Positions 7,862 through 16,503 of a stretch of DNA of 64,000 nt are shown here, one piece after another; the first letter of the stretch is position 1, and every line of letters starts with the position of its first letter. The DNA is taken from positions 1-64,000 of the forward strand of contig NZ_CALWUN010000002.1 of the NCBI RefSeq assembly GCF_944384735.1, read 5' to 3'. The notes beneath the pieces are model-generated. The model searched no databases. It was not told the origin of the DNA and saw only the letters and a list, made by a program, of their open reading frames with translations. The position numbers were made by a program, and so were the translations under genes. This stretch comes from an uncultured Agathobaculum sp. Lineage in GTDB: Bacteria > Bacillota > Clostridia > Oscillospirales > Butyricicoccaceae.

Positions 7862-9164
7862 CGATCATCTTGGCTTCCATGTAGTAGCGCTTTTCGTGCG
7901 CCTCGCCCATCGAGAAGGTCTTGCGGGGCAGTACGCCGTCGAATACGACGCCGCGGAACAGGTCGTTCTTGGCGATATCCGGCAGCAGGAAACCGAGATT
8001 GCCCGGCTTGGTGCCCAGCGAGCGTACCACGTCCTCACCGTGGATGTAGTCGATGCGCGCGGACGGATGCGTTTCCAGATAGGCGTCCAGACCGGTCTGC
8101 ATGGTGGCGATCGGGATGGCCCACTTGGGATTTTCGACCACCAGCACGCCGGATTTGTCCGCCGCGCAGAACGGGAATACATGGGCGTCCGTGCCGGCCG
8201 GGGCGGCATCAGCGACATACGACTTGCAGTCCTGTGCCTGATAGAAAGCGGTCAGGCTGCCGAGCAGGTCGTCTGCGTCTACGTCGAACAGGATGCGGTG
8301 GATGGGCTCGATGATCAGGCTTTCATCGTGGATATTGACCACCTCGACCAGCGCGTAGCGCGCGGGGTGGTTTTGCCGCTCCTCGGTGGAAAGACCGACC
8401 TTGATGTCTTCCCAGTAGGCTTTGGCGGTCGCCATCGAATGGTTGCCGTCGCCTACGGCGTAGGGCAGCAGTGCCTGTGCGTCGGTGCAGCCGTACTTGC
8501 GGTTGAAGGTCTCGCGGTCGCACAGCGCTTCCAGACCGGCTTCGATCCGGTCGGTCGTTTCGCCCTTGGGGATGAACCAGCCGTTGATATGGCCGCCGCC
8601 CTGCATCAGGTCGGTATCATAAACCTTTTCGAGCTTGTCTGTCTCGGCAAACAGTGGCTCGATGATGGTGCGGTCGGGGTCGTCGATCAGGATCATGATG
8701 TGCGGCAGCTCCATGCAAGCGCCCTGACGGACTTTCAGGCGCGGTGGGATGCGCTCGACGACGGTCTTTTCGGTCGGGCGGATGAGCGAGGCCGAGCCGG
8801 GGGTGTATTCATAGGCTTCCAGATCGACCGCAAGCACGATGCCGCGGCGTGGGCAGCTGCCGCCAGACCAGCGCTCGGTCAGGATGACGCCTGCGGGCAG
8901 CGCGCGCAGCGTGCCGTCCTCCAGATAACGGCGCATGGTGCGATGGATCGCGTCGGTGCGGTCGGCGACATCCGTCTCCTCCAGATAGACCTCGGGCAGC
9001 GTCAGCCGCAGGGTGGAGGGGGCGCTGCCGACGGTGCGGTCGGTTTCGGCCCAGTATTCGGGTTGGGATGTGTATTGGTCGCAGGCGATGACCGCCCATT
9101 TGGACAGATCCGCGCCCGCGCGGGGCAGCAGGATGGTGGGGATATGGGTGCAGCGGTTTGCCAT
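7854..9164 (-). CDS. DUF1015 family protein (SerK-like)
   Basis: A 436-residue member of DUF1015, a family that includes archaeal ADP-dependent free serine kinase SerK and many uncharacterised bacterial proteins. Family traits are the N-terminal ADLSKWAVIACDQYTS segment, a central LMQGGGHINGW stretch and the invariant VGDGNHSMATA motif near residue 245. The exact reaction in bacteria is not established. Single gene with its own terminator; a TATACT box lies upstream of the start. Confidence 0.85.
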   Translation of the reverse strand: MANRCTHIPTILLPRAGADLSKWAVIACDQYTSQPEYWAETDRTVGSAPSTLRLTLPEVYLEETDVADRTDAIHRTMRRYLEDGTLRALPAGVILTERWSGGSCPRRGIVLAVDLEAYEYTPGSASLIRPTEKTVVERIPPRLKVRQGACMELPHIMILIDDPDRTIIEPLFAETDKLEKVYDTDLMQGGGHINGWFIPKGETTDRIEAGLEALCDRETFNRKYGCTDAQALLPYAVGDGNHSMATAKAYWEDIKVGLSTEERQNHPARYALVEVVNIHDESLIIEPIHRILFDVDADDLLGSLTAFYQAQDCKSYVADAAPAGTDAHVFPFCAADKSGVLVVENPKWAIPIATMQTGLDAYLETHPSARIDYIHGEDVVRSLGTKPGNLGFLLPDIAKNDLFRGVVFDGVLPRKTFSMGEAHEKRYYMEAKMIVK

Positions 9165-9208
9165 GATTTGTCATTCCTCCTGTGTGGTATCATGTTTGGA
9201 ACGCTTTC

Positions 9209-9214
9209 AGTATA
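9209..9214 (-). promoter_or_regulatory. -10 box of the DUF1015 gene
   Basis: TATACT preceded by TGC (extended -10) on the minus strand, about 45 nt upstream of the start codon. No clear -35 is seen, which fits an extended -10 promoter. Confidence 0.4.
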
Positions 9215-9284
9215 GCAGAAAAACACCGCTGCGGCACGGGATTTTTTCAAATCGCACAAGTTTTGTGAAAACTGCGCCGCGCCC

Positions 9285-9313
9285 TTGACGAAAGAGCGTA
9301 AATATTATACAAT
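9285..9313 (+). promoter_or_regulatory. Promoter of ptsI
   Basis: TTGACG (9285-9290), a 17-nt spacer and TACAAT (9308-9313), about 60 nt upstream of the ptsI start. A good sigma-A type promoter. Confidence 0.7.
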
Positions 9314-9373
9314 GTAATTTAGAAAATGCACGAGGTTTTTGTATAAAATATGAGAAATAGGAGGAGACAGCGT

Positions 9374-11086
9374 ATGGTTAAGTTCAAGGCGATTGGCGTG
9401 TCGGAGGGCTTGGCGCACGCCAAAGCGTTGGTCATTAAGGAGGCGGACCTGACGGTTGTCAAAGACAGCATCACCGATGTTGCAGCCGAACAGGCGCGTG
9501 TGACCGATGCGGTAGCCAAAGCAAAGCAGCAGATCAAAACGCTGCGTGACGAAGCCGAAAAGAACGTTGGCGCAGCCGAAGCAGAGATTTTTGACGCGCA
9601 CATGCTGATGCTCGACGACCCGGATTTTGTGGAAGGCATGACCAATCTGGTAGCGGAGGATAAGGTGTGTGCGGAGTACGCCTGCTTTGTCAACTGTGAG
9701 AATTTCCAGGCGATGTTCCGGGCGCTGGACAGCGAGTACATGCAGGCGCGCGCAGCCGACGTCGGCGACATCTCCCAGCGCATCCTGAAGAACCTGAAGG
9801 GCGTGGCGGACAACGCGATCGATTCGATCACCGAACCGTGTATCATCATCGCCAACGACCTGACCCCGTCGGATACCGCCAAGATCGGCACCAAGCCGGT
9901 CGCGGGCTTTATCACCCGCATCGGCGGCCGTACGAGCCATTCGGCCATTATGGCGCGCTCGCTCGGCATCCCGGCGATCGCGGGCGCGGGCGACAAGGTA
10001 GACGGCGTGGAGGACGGCTCCGAACTGCTGCTTGACGGCTCGGCTGGCGAAGTGGTTGTCGACCCGGATGCCGAGACGCTGGCGCAGTTTGAGCAGAAGA
10101 AAAAGGCCGAGGATGCCCGCAAGGCCATGCTGGCGCAGTTCAAGGACAAGCAGGGCGGCACGAGCGACGGCCGCCGTATTGTCATTGAGGGCAATATCGG
10201 CACGCCGGACGACGCGATGCGCGTTGCCGACCTGGGCGGCGAGGGTGTCGGCCTGTTCCGCTCCGAGTTCCTGTTTATGGATCGTGACGACCTGCCGAGC
10301 GAAGAGGAGCAGTACGAAGCGTACAAGAAGGCCTGCGAGATCATGGCGGGCAAGCCGGTCATCATCCGCACGCTGGATATCGGCGGCGATAAGGAAGTAC
10401 CCGCGCTCGAGCTGGAGAAGGAGCAGAACCCGTTCCTCGGCTACCGCGCGATCCGTATCTGCCTGAACAAGACCGATTTGTTCCTGACCCAGCTGCGCGC
10501 GCTGCTGCGTGCCGCCAAGTATGGCGACCTGCGCATCATGTTCCCGATGATCTCGTCGATTGAAGAGATCCGCAACGCCAAGAAGGTGCTCGAGCAGGCC
10601 AAGGATCTGCTCAAGGCCGAGGGGGCGGAGTTCAATCCGAATGTCAAGGTCGGTATTATGATCGAGATCCCGGTTGCTGCGGTTTGCGCGGACGTGCTGG
10701 CCAAGGAAGTCGATTTCTTCTCGATTGGCACCAACGACCTGATCCAGTACTCCTGCGCAGTCGACCGCATCAACGAGAAGATTTCCTACCTCTACCGGCC
10801 GCTGCATCCGGGCGTGCTGCGTCTGATCGGCATGACGGCCAAGGCAGCCAACGAGAACGGCATTGAGGTTGGCGTATGCGGCGAGATGGCCGGTACGCCG
10901 GGCATGGCGCCTGTCCTGTGCGGCTTGGGCGTGACCAATCTGTCCATGTCGGCATCTGCGATGCTGGCGGCCAAGGCGGATCTGGCGGCGCATACTTACG
11001 CCGAGTGCAAGGAACTGGCCGACAAGCTGGTCGCAGCGCCGAGCGCGACCGATGCAGAAGCCATGTTTGCGGAGTGGCGCGGCTGA
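9374..11086 (+). CDS. ptsI: Phosphoenolpyruvate-protein phosphotransferase (PTS enzyme I)
   Basis: A 570-residue enzyme I, which takes phosphate from PEP and passes it to HPr in sugar uptake. The phospho-accepting histidine is H189 in GGRTSHSAIMARS; the PEP-binding C-terminal barrel shows TLDIGGDKEVPA, SIGTNDLIQYS and the VCGEMAG cysteine motif. The ATG at 9374 after GGAGGA is preferred over an upstream in-frame ATG. It is unusual only in standing alone: ptsH is not adjacent in this window. Confidence 0.95.
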   Translation: MVKFKAIGVSEGLAHAKALVIKEADLTVVKDSITDVAAEQARVTDAVAKAKQQIKTLRDEAEKNVGAAEAEIFDAHMLMLDDPDFVEGMTNLVAEDKVCAEYACFVNCENFQAMFRALDSEYMQARAADVGDISQRILKNLKGVADNAIDSITEPCIIIANDLTPSDTAKIGTKPVAGFITRIGGRTSHSAIMARSLGIPAIAGAGDKVDGVEDGSELLLDGSAGEVVVDPDAETLAQFEQKKKAEDARKAMLAQFKDKQGGTSDGRRIVIEGNIGTPDDAMRVADLGGEGVGLFRSEFLFMDRDDLPSEEEQYEAYKKACEIMAGKPVIIRTLDIGGDKEVPALELEKEQNPFLGYRAIRICLNKTDLFLTQLRALLRAAKYGDLRIMFPMISSIEEIRNAKKVLEQAKDLLKAEGAEFNPNVKVGIMIEIPVAAVCADVLAKEVDFFSIGTNDLIQYSCAVDRINEKISYLYRPLHPGVLRLIGMTAKAANENGIEVGVCGEMAGTPGMAPVLCGLGVTNLSMSASAMLAAKADLAAHTYAECKELADKLVAAPSATDAEAMFAEWRG

Positions 11087-11134
11087 GCAGTGCATGCTGC
11101 ACAGGTGTGACACCGTAATATAGCAGAAAGGGGA

Positions 11135-11175
11135 AGCCTGTGCGGGCGCTTGGTTGGGCGTCCTCACGGGCTTTT
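11135..11175 (+). terminator. Terminator after ptsI
   Basis: A 15-bp stem (11135-11149 with 11158-11172, containing a few G-T/mismatch pairs) followed by TTTT. It separates ptsI from the downstream operon. Confidence 0.6.
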
Positions 11176-11233
11176 GTCCCATTCGCATGCAGGGACAGGT
11201 TTGGTGCAGCAGGCGTTAATTTTAGAAAGGCTT

Positions 11234-11264
11234 TAGACAGGATGCGCCCGATCCATGGTATAAT
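11234..11264 (+). promoter_or_regulatory. Candidate promoter of the YbjN-GNAT-double kinase unit
   Basis: A consensus TATAAT lies at 11259-11264; the best -35 (TAGACA, 11234-11239) has a long 19-nt spacer, so the -35 assignment is weak. It precedes the YbjN gene start by about 120 nt. Confidence 0.4.
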
Positions 11265-11382
11265 GGCGGAAATAGAAAATTTCTCGGCGCGCAAAACGTT
11301 GGCCGCAGCAGGGGAGAGGCGCTGCCCCCGATATATGCGTACATCTGCAAACGGATAAAAGGAATCAAAAGGAGCAAGCGAT

Positions 11383-11856
11383 ATGCAATATTCTGATCAG
11401 ATTGCAAATGCCATCATGGCATATTTGACCGAGCAGGGCTGGATTTATGATGCGGATATGGTGCATGGCACGATCGCAGTCGAGGCTGACCTGAGCTGCC
11501 ATCTGGGCAGCGCCATGGTGGTCTATCAGGTGCAGGAGGAGGGTTTCCTGTGCTATACCGCGCTGCCGGTGGATGTCGCGCCTGCGGTGCGCGCGCAGGT
11601 AGGCGAGTATCTGCACCGTGCCAATCTGGGTCTGCCGCGCGGCAATTTTGAGTTCAATTATGACGATGGCTCGGTACAGTATAAGACGGACTTTGACTGT
11701 CCGGGCGGCGTGCCGACGCCCAAGCAGCTGGAGGACAGCTTGGCCGTCGGCCTGACTGTGGTCGACCATTATGGAGACGGTCTGCTGGGCATGATTGGCA
11801 CCGGGGAGACGCTGGCACAAAAGCTGATTGCAGAATTGGATCGCGTGGAGGCGTGA
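11383..11856 (+). CDS. YbjN domain-containing protein
   Basis: A 157-residue protein resembling the YbjN/type III chaperone-like fold: an N-terminal helix, a two-strand acidic part, VYQVQEEGFLCYTALPVDV, then a helix (VGEYLHRANLGLPRGNFEFN) and DGSVQYKTDFD, and a C-terminal helical hairpin. YbjN proteins are thought to act as binding or regulatory proteins with no enzymatic activity. AAAAGGAG precedes the ATG. The next gene starts one base after its stop, so the two are certainly co-transcribed. Confidence 0.7.
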   Translation: MQYSDQIANAIMAYLTEQGWIYDADMVHGTIAVEADLSCHLGSAMVVYQVQEEGFLCYTALPVDVAPAVRAQVGEYLHRANLGLPRGNFEFNYDDGSVQYKTDFDCPGGVPTPKQLEDSLAVGLTVVDHYGDGLLGMIGTGETLAQKLIAELDRVEA

Positions 11857-11857
11857 T

Positions 11858-12709
11858 ATGCCGGAGTATACAATAAAAAAGATCGGCATAGAGTCCTTGT
11901 CCGAGGTTGGGCATCTGTTAACAGTATCCGAGCAGCGGCAACTGGTCGGACGGGGCGGCTTGCAGGGTATGGCGGTGTATGCAGAAGGTCTTTGCATCGG
12001 TGTGCTGCTGTTTTCCGTGCGCAGCCGGACATGCCAGATCGAGCGGGTCGAGGTCGCGCCTGCGTGGCGGCGCTGCGGCGTGGGCAGGCATATGCTGCGC
12101 GGTCTGTTGCTGCTGGCCGGACGGCAGCACTGGCAGGTGGTGGTACCGTTTGCCGCCGCTGGACAGCGGGATGCCGTATACTGTTGGCTGGCCGCGCAGC
12201 CTGAAATGGCGATTGCGCGGCGGCGCGGCTTTGTCGCGCAGATCCCTCGTGAGGCGGTCGGCAAGGCGGCCGCGCGTCTCGGCAAAAGGACGGCGGATGC
12301 CGTGCAGCCATTGTTTGACCAGTCGAAAAAGAGCATTGCGGCGTTATGCGACCGCATTGAATCGGTTTTTCCGGTGGTTGCAGCCGAGCTACGGCAGGGT
12401 GAGTCGGGGTTTTATCAGGAACTCAGCTGCTGCGGCAAGGCGGATGGACAGATCAAAGCAGTCAGCTTGGCAGCTGAGGATGCCGACGGGCTCAACCTGC
12501 GGCTTCTGTACGCCGAAGCGGGCTGCGGCGCGCTGGCTATGGGCGCATTGGCCGGTTCGATGCAGCACATGCTGCAAAAAACCAACGACGAGCAGGTCTC
12601 TATGACCGTGACGGGCAAAAGCGCGGAGCAGCTGCTGGATAAGCTGTGCCCGACCTATGAGGTCACACAGCACCTGTATGCCGCCTATGCCATAGGCGAG
12701 AACGGATGA
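11858..12709 (+). CDS. GNAT-family N-acetyltransferase, two-domain
   Basis: A 283-residue protein. Residues 1-130 look like a GNAT acetyltransferase: a beta strand (CIGVLLFSVR), IERVEVAPAWRRCGVGRHML (motif A acetyl-CoA loop of the R/Q-x-x-G-x-G/A type) and a following helix. The C-terminal half (about 140-283) contains no clear catalytic motif and may be a second, degenerate GNAT-like lobe. The substrate is unknown. It sits one base after the YbjN gene and 22 nt before the double kinase gene, suggesting joint action. Confidence 0.65.
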   Translation: MPEYTIKKIGIESLSEVGHLLTVSEQRQLVGRGGLQGMAVYAEGLCIGVLLFSVRSRTCQIERVEVAPAWRRCGVGRHMLRGLLLLAGRQHWQVVVPFAAAGQRDAVYCWLAAQPEMAIARRRGFVAQIPREAVGKAAARLGKRTADAVQPLFDQSKKSIAALCDRIESVFPVVAAELRQGESGFYQELSCCGKADGQIKAVSLAAEDADGLNLRLLYAEAGCGALAMGALAGSMQHMLQKTNDEQVSMTVTGKSAEQLLDKLCPTYEVTQHLYAAYAIGENG

Positions 12710-12731
12710 ATGAAGATGAGAGGGAAGCAGA

Positions 12732-15575
12732 ATGAATCCTGAACAGGTATTACGGCAGGATGAGAAGTACATCCGTGCAATGCGGCAGCAGTTCGCAGAG
12801 CCAGAGCAGCAGATGGAAACGCAGCAGGATGCTTATCTCGCCCATGCGATGCAGCAATTATTCGCCGCGCAGGAGCAGCAGATGATGGAGCAGCAGGACG
12901 AGGACATCGCCGATGCCATGCAGCGGATGTTTGCCGAGGTGGAGCATGCAGCGCCAGAGCAGGTGCACCGTAACCGCGGCGCAAAGAGCGCGGAGAAAAC
13001 ACCCGAACAGCTGGAACGGCTGCGGGAGCGCCGCCGCCTGCAAGCCGAGCGGCGCGACCGCCGCACGGTGCAGGTGGATAAAATGCGGCACGGGTTTTAC
13101 TCTGTCGTCAAGGGGGTCGTTACCGGATGGAAATCGGTGACCGGCCAGCTGCGCGAGCAGCGCAATGTGCGGGAGAACACCCCGTATATGCGCAGCCTGC
13201 GCGATGCAGATCAGGAAATGTACGCCATGTGGCTGCAGGCGGAACTAAACGGCGAATTGGACGAATTCTACGCCAAGCACGGCGACTATTACATGCAGGT
13301 GACGCAGGCGTCTGCACAGGCGCGGAAGGATGCCAGGGAGCAGGTGCTGCGGGAAAACAACGGCGTATTTGACCAACAGGCATACGAGCGCGCGTTGGAT
13401 GCCCTGATGCTGGAGCGGCAGATGCCGATGCGGTTCGGTGTGCAGCAGCGTGCCAATGTGGTAGGCGGCACCAAGCCGGCTGCGGTGCAGTATGCCGAGA
13501 ACGGCAGCAAGTGGCTGGTCAAGGAATCGGTGTCGTGTATCGGCATCAACGACCCGTTTGCCGCTATCGTCACCGAAGCGGGCTATAAAGTGCAAAAGCT
13601 GGTCAATCCGGACACAGCGATCGAGGCCTTCCGCGGGCAAAGCATTGGCCGCGGCGTGGTTTCCTATCAGCGCATGGTGCAGGGCGTCAAGCAGGATGTC
13701 GACCTGTTCAAGTTTTCGCGTACACCCGAGGCGATGACCGATGCCGAACTACGCCGCGTGCAGGAATTGTCGCCACAGCTGCTGCGTGAGCACACGACCG
13801 ACTGGCTGCTGTGCAATTTTGATACCAAGGGTGAGAATTTCATCATCGCCAACGATGGCACCGGCCCGGACCGTGTGTACGGCATCGACAAGGAAGCCTC
13901 GTTCCGCGCCATTAACGACCCGGGTGCGCAGCACATGAGCAAGGATTACCAGCGGTTCGACCAGAACACGGTGTACAACCGTCTGTTCCAGAAATTTGCC
14001 GACGGCAGCATGGATTTGGATTTGCAGACGGTCACAACGCAGATCGAGCGGGTAGAAGCCATGAGCGACGCGGAATATATGGATATTTTCCGCGATTTTC
14101 TGGCCGAAAAGCAGAGGGAATTTGCAAAGACCCCGCAGAAGTTTGAACAGGTGCGCGACAGCATTTTAGCGCGCAAACGAAACCTGCGCATCGAGTACCG
14201 CGACTTTTTCACCCAGCTGGTCGAGGAGCGCTGTGCCCACGTGCCGCCAGAGGAGCAGCGCGCGCTGCGCGAGCGGTATTTCGGCTCGGCGGATGGCGGC
14301 GTCTTTATTTTTCAGGGCGAAACCGCGGAGCAGCTGCAGGCGGAGCGGCGGCAGCGCGAAGAAAACCGGTTGGGCAACATCGAGGAACTGACGCGGCGCG
14401 CGCGTGAAGCCGACGAGAAGGATGAAAAGAGCTATAAGCGCCGCCATGCGCTCTATGACTTTTCCAAAACCGTGGTGATGGGCTTCAAAAAAATAGCCAG
14501 CAAGTTCCAAAAGGCCAAAGAGGAACAGCGTGTGGTGCAGGTCCCCTTGTCGCAGGTCAATCTGCATGAGATTGCCGATCAGGCATACCGGGAGCGTGTG
14601 CAACAGCGCATCGAACGTCTGCGCGCGTCTATTGCCGATGCACAGGCGCTTACAGAGCAGATGGCGCAGCAGACCATAGAATTGCGTATGTCCAGCGACC
14701 ACGAAATCTTTTTGGGCGGCACCAAGCCGATGAGCGAATACATCGCGGCGGACGGCAGTCAATGGCTGGCCAAGCAGGCGGTCAACTGCATGGGCTATTA
14801 CAAAATCAGCGGCGCATTACTGACCGAGGCGGGCGCCAACCTGCAAAAGATTGTGCATCCGGAAACGGCGGTGGACGCATTTGTCGGCCGCACCAAAAAG
14901 CATGGCGACGTTTCCTTCCAGCGGCGGTTAAGCAATGTGGAATCCGGACCGGATAAGCTAGACCTGTTCAAGTTCTCCAAGCACCCCGAACTGGCCACAC
15001 AGGATACCATCCGCGCGGTGGAGCAGCTCGGGCCGCAGATTTTGCGCGAGCATACCACCGACTGGCTGCTGTGCAATTTTGACACCAAGGGCGAGAACTT
15101 TATTATCACGCTGGACGAGAACCAGCAGCGCGTGCTGCACGGCATCGACAAGGAGGCCGCGTTCAATAAAATCCTGTCGCCCGATGCCCAGCATATGAGC
15201 CGCACCTACCAGCCGCACGCGAACAACACGCTGTATAACGTGGTGTTCAGTATGTTTGCGGAAAACCGGATGGATTTGGATTTGTTTGCCGTGCTGCCGC
15301 AGATCCAGCGCATCGAAGCTATGGACGACCAGTCGTACATGGCGCTGTATGATGGCTATCTGGATCACGTCAAGCAGGAAAAGAAATTTGACGAGGCCAC
15401 CAAAATCCAGCAGGCGGTGCTGGCGCGCAAAACCGGCCTGCGCGAGCGTTATCGGGAGTTTTTTACCCAGTTGGTGCTCGAACGGTGTAAAAGGCTGCAT
15501 CCGGATGAGGCGGCGCAGCTCAAGCAGCGGTATTTCGGCACGGGGAGCCGGTTCCACTTTCCGGGTGAGACATAG
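12732..15575 (+). CDS. Large protein with two tandem HipA/PI-kinase-like domains
   Basis: A 947-residue cytosolic protein with two copies of a roughly 275-residue domain (about 244-517 and 661-937). Each copy has GGTKP, a strand with a conserved Lys (K264, K681; WLxK), DLFKFS, then LREHTTDWLLCNFD followed by TKGENFI, and GIDKEA about 15 residues later. The NxDxxxxNF plus later Asp pattern resembles the catalytic and metal-binding loops of HipA, actin-fragmin kinase and PI3/4-kinase folds, so an ATP-dependent kinase is inferred; no close family is recognised. Both copies keep every motif residue. The first 78 residues are three 23-residue Gln-rich repeats, and a charged linker (about 530-610) separates the domains. 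No membrane segments. Confidence 0.6.
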   Translation: MNPEQVLRQDEKYIRAMRQQFAEPEQQMETQQDAYLAHAMQQLFAAQEQQMMEQQDEDIADAMQRMFAEVEHAAPEQVHRNRGAKSAEKTPEQLERLRERRRLQAERRDRRTVQVDKMRHGFYSVVKGVVTGWKSVTGQLREQRNVRENTPYMRSLRDADQEMYAMWLQAELNGELDEFYAKHGDYYMQVTQASAQARKDAREQVLRENNGVFDQQAYERALDALMLERQMPMRFGVQQRANVVGGTKPAAVQYAENGSKWLVKESVSCIGINDPFAAIVTEAGYKVQKLVNPDTAIEAFRGQSIGRGVVSYQRMVQGVKQDVDLFKFSRTPEAMTDAELRRVQELSPQLLREHTTDWLLCNFDTKGENFIIANDGTGPDRVYGIDKEASFRAINDPGAQHMSKDYQRFDQNTVYNRLFQKFADGSMDLDLQTVTTQIERVEAMSDAEYMDIFRDFLAEKQREFAKTPQKFEQVRDSILARKRNLRIEYRDFFTQLVEERCAHVPPEEQRALRERYFGSADGGVFIFQGETAEQLQAERRQREENRLGNIEELTRRAREADEKDEKSYKRRHALYDFSKTVVMGFKKIASKFQKAKEEQRVVQVPLSQVNLHEIADQAYRERVQQRIERLRASIADAQALTEQMAQQTIELRMSSDHEIFLGGTKPMSEYIAADGSQWLAKQAVNCMGYYKISGALLTEAGANLQKIVHPETAVDAFVGRTKKHGDVSFQRRLSNVESGPDKLDLFKFSKHPELATQDTIRAVEQLGPQILREHTTDWLLCNFDTKGENFIITLDENQQRVLHGIDKEAAFNKILSPDAQHMSRTYQPHANNTLYNVVFSMFAENRMDLDLFAVLPQIQRIEAMDDQSYMALYDGYLDHVKQEKKFDEATKIQQAVLARKTGLRERYREFFTQLVLERCKRLHPDEAAQLKQRYFGTGSRFHFPGET

Positions 15576-15606
15576 GGTGCGGATGCGCAGTAAATGAGGT
15601 GTTACT

Positions 15607-16494
15607 TTGAGCAATCAATATTACAGCATCCATCAGGAGGAAACAGCCGCCCTGGCTGTGCCGCAAGTTAAGCTGCTCAACCTGTCCTGGGCCCAGTACA
15701 GCCGGGAGTGGAACTCCACATTGCATACCCATCAGCATGCAGAGCTGTTTTTTGTGATCGGCGGACAGGGCATTTTTCAGCTACAGCAGCAGCGGTATCC
15801 GGTGGCCAAGCAGGACTTGGTGGTGATCAATTCCGGTGTGCCGCATGCCGAACTGAGTCAGGCGGGCAGCCCGATGGAATATATTGTGCTTGGGGTGGAC
15901 AGCTTGGAGGTGCTGGCCGAGGCCACGGGTTACACCTTGTCCCATTTTGACACCGGTTGGAAGGAAATCGAAGGGTATCTGCGCCTGATGCTGCAGGAAG
16001 CGCGCAGCGGTAAACCGGGGCATCAGCTGGTTTGCCAGCACCTGCTGGAAATCATCGTACTGCAATTGCTCCGGCAGGGAAATCTGGCGCTCACGACCAC
16101 AGCAGCAGACCGCAAAAGCAGCCGGGAATGTATTTTGGTGCGCCGGTATATCGACGACCACTTCAAGGAAAACCTCACGCTCGACCAGCTGGCGGAATTG
16201 GCGCATATCAATAAATATTATCTGGTACATACCTTCCGGAAGGAGTACAACACATCACCCATCAGCTATCAGATTTCACGGCGCATTCAGGAAAGCCGGT
16301 TGCTGCTCACCAATACGGATTATACCCTGTCCCAAATCTCTCAGATTTTAGGTTTTTCGTCCCTCAGCTATTTTTCGCAGAGCTTTCGCCGTCTGGAAGG
16401 CATCAGCCCGATGGAGTACCGCAAAAAGCACCCGCATGTCACACGCGGAAGTGAACCGACTGATGCGGCGGTGGGCGCAGCGGGCGGCAAGTAG
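15607..16494 (+). CDS. AraC family transcriptional regulator with cupin sensor
   Basis: A 295-residue regulator: an N-terminal AraC-type cupin (THQHAELFFVIGGQG, then VINSGVPHAE) and a C-terminal double helix-turn-helix (LTLDQLAELAHINKYYL, then DYTLSQISQILGFSSLSYFS, followed by RRLEGISPMEYRK). The start is TTG at 15607 after GAGGTG. The gene follows the double kinase gene by 31 nt with no terminator seen between, so it may be part of that unit, or a separate regulator of a sugar system elsewhere. Confidence 0.85.
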   Translation: MSNQYYSIHQEETAALAVPQVKLLNLSWAQYSREWNSTLHTHQHAELFFVIGGQGIFQLQQQRYPVAKQDLVVINSGVPHAELSQAGSPMEYIVLGVDSLEVLAEATGYTLSHFDTGWKEIEGYLRLMLQEARSGKPGHQLVCQHLLEIIVLQLLRQGNLALTTTAADRKSSRECILVRRYIDDHFKENLTLDQLAELAHINKYYLVHTFRKEYNTSPISYQISRRIQESRLLLTNTDYTLSQISQILGFSSLSYFSQSFRRLEGISPMEYRKKHPHVTRGSEPTDAAVGAAGGK

Positions 16495-16503
16495 CAGCCG
16501 GCA

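Noticed and set aside
9305..11188. 627-codon open frame antisense to ptsI
   Set aside because: It mirrors the third-position G+C bias of ptsI, is full of Arg/His/Leu low-complexity sequence and has no family motif; ptsI is unambiguous.
14700..15200. Double kinase as a HipA toxin of a HipBA system
   Set aside because: No HipB-like helix-turn-helix gene is adjacent and the two-domain layout with long linkers is unlike HipA; only the catalytic motif pattern is similar.
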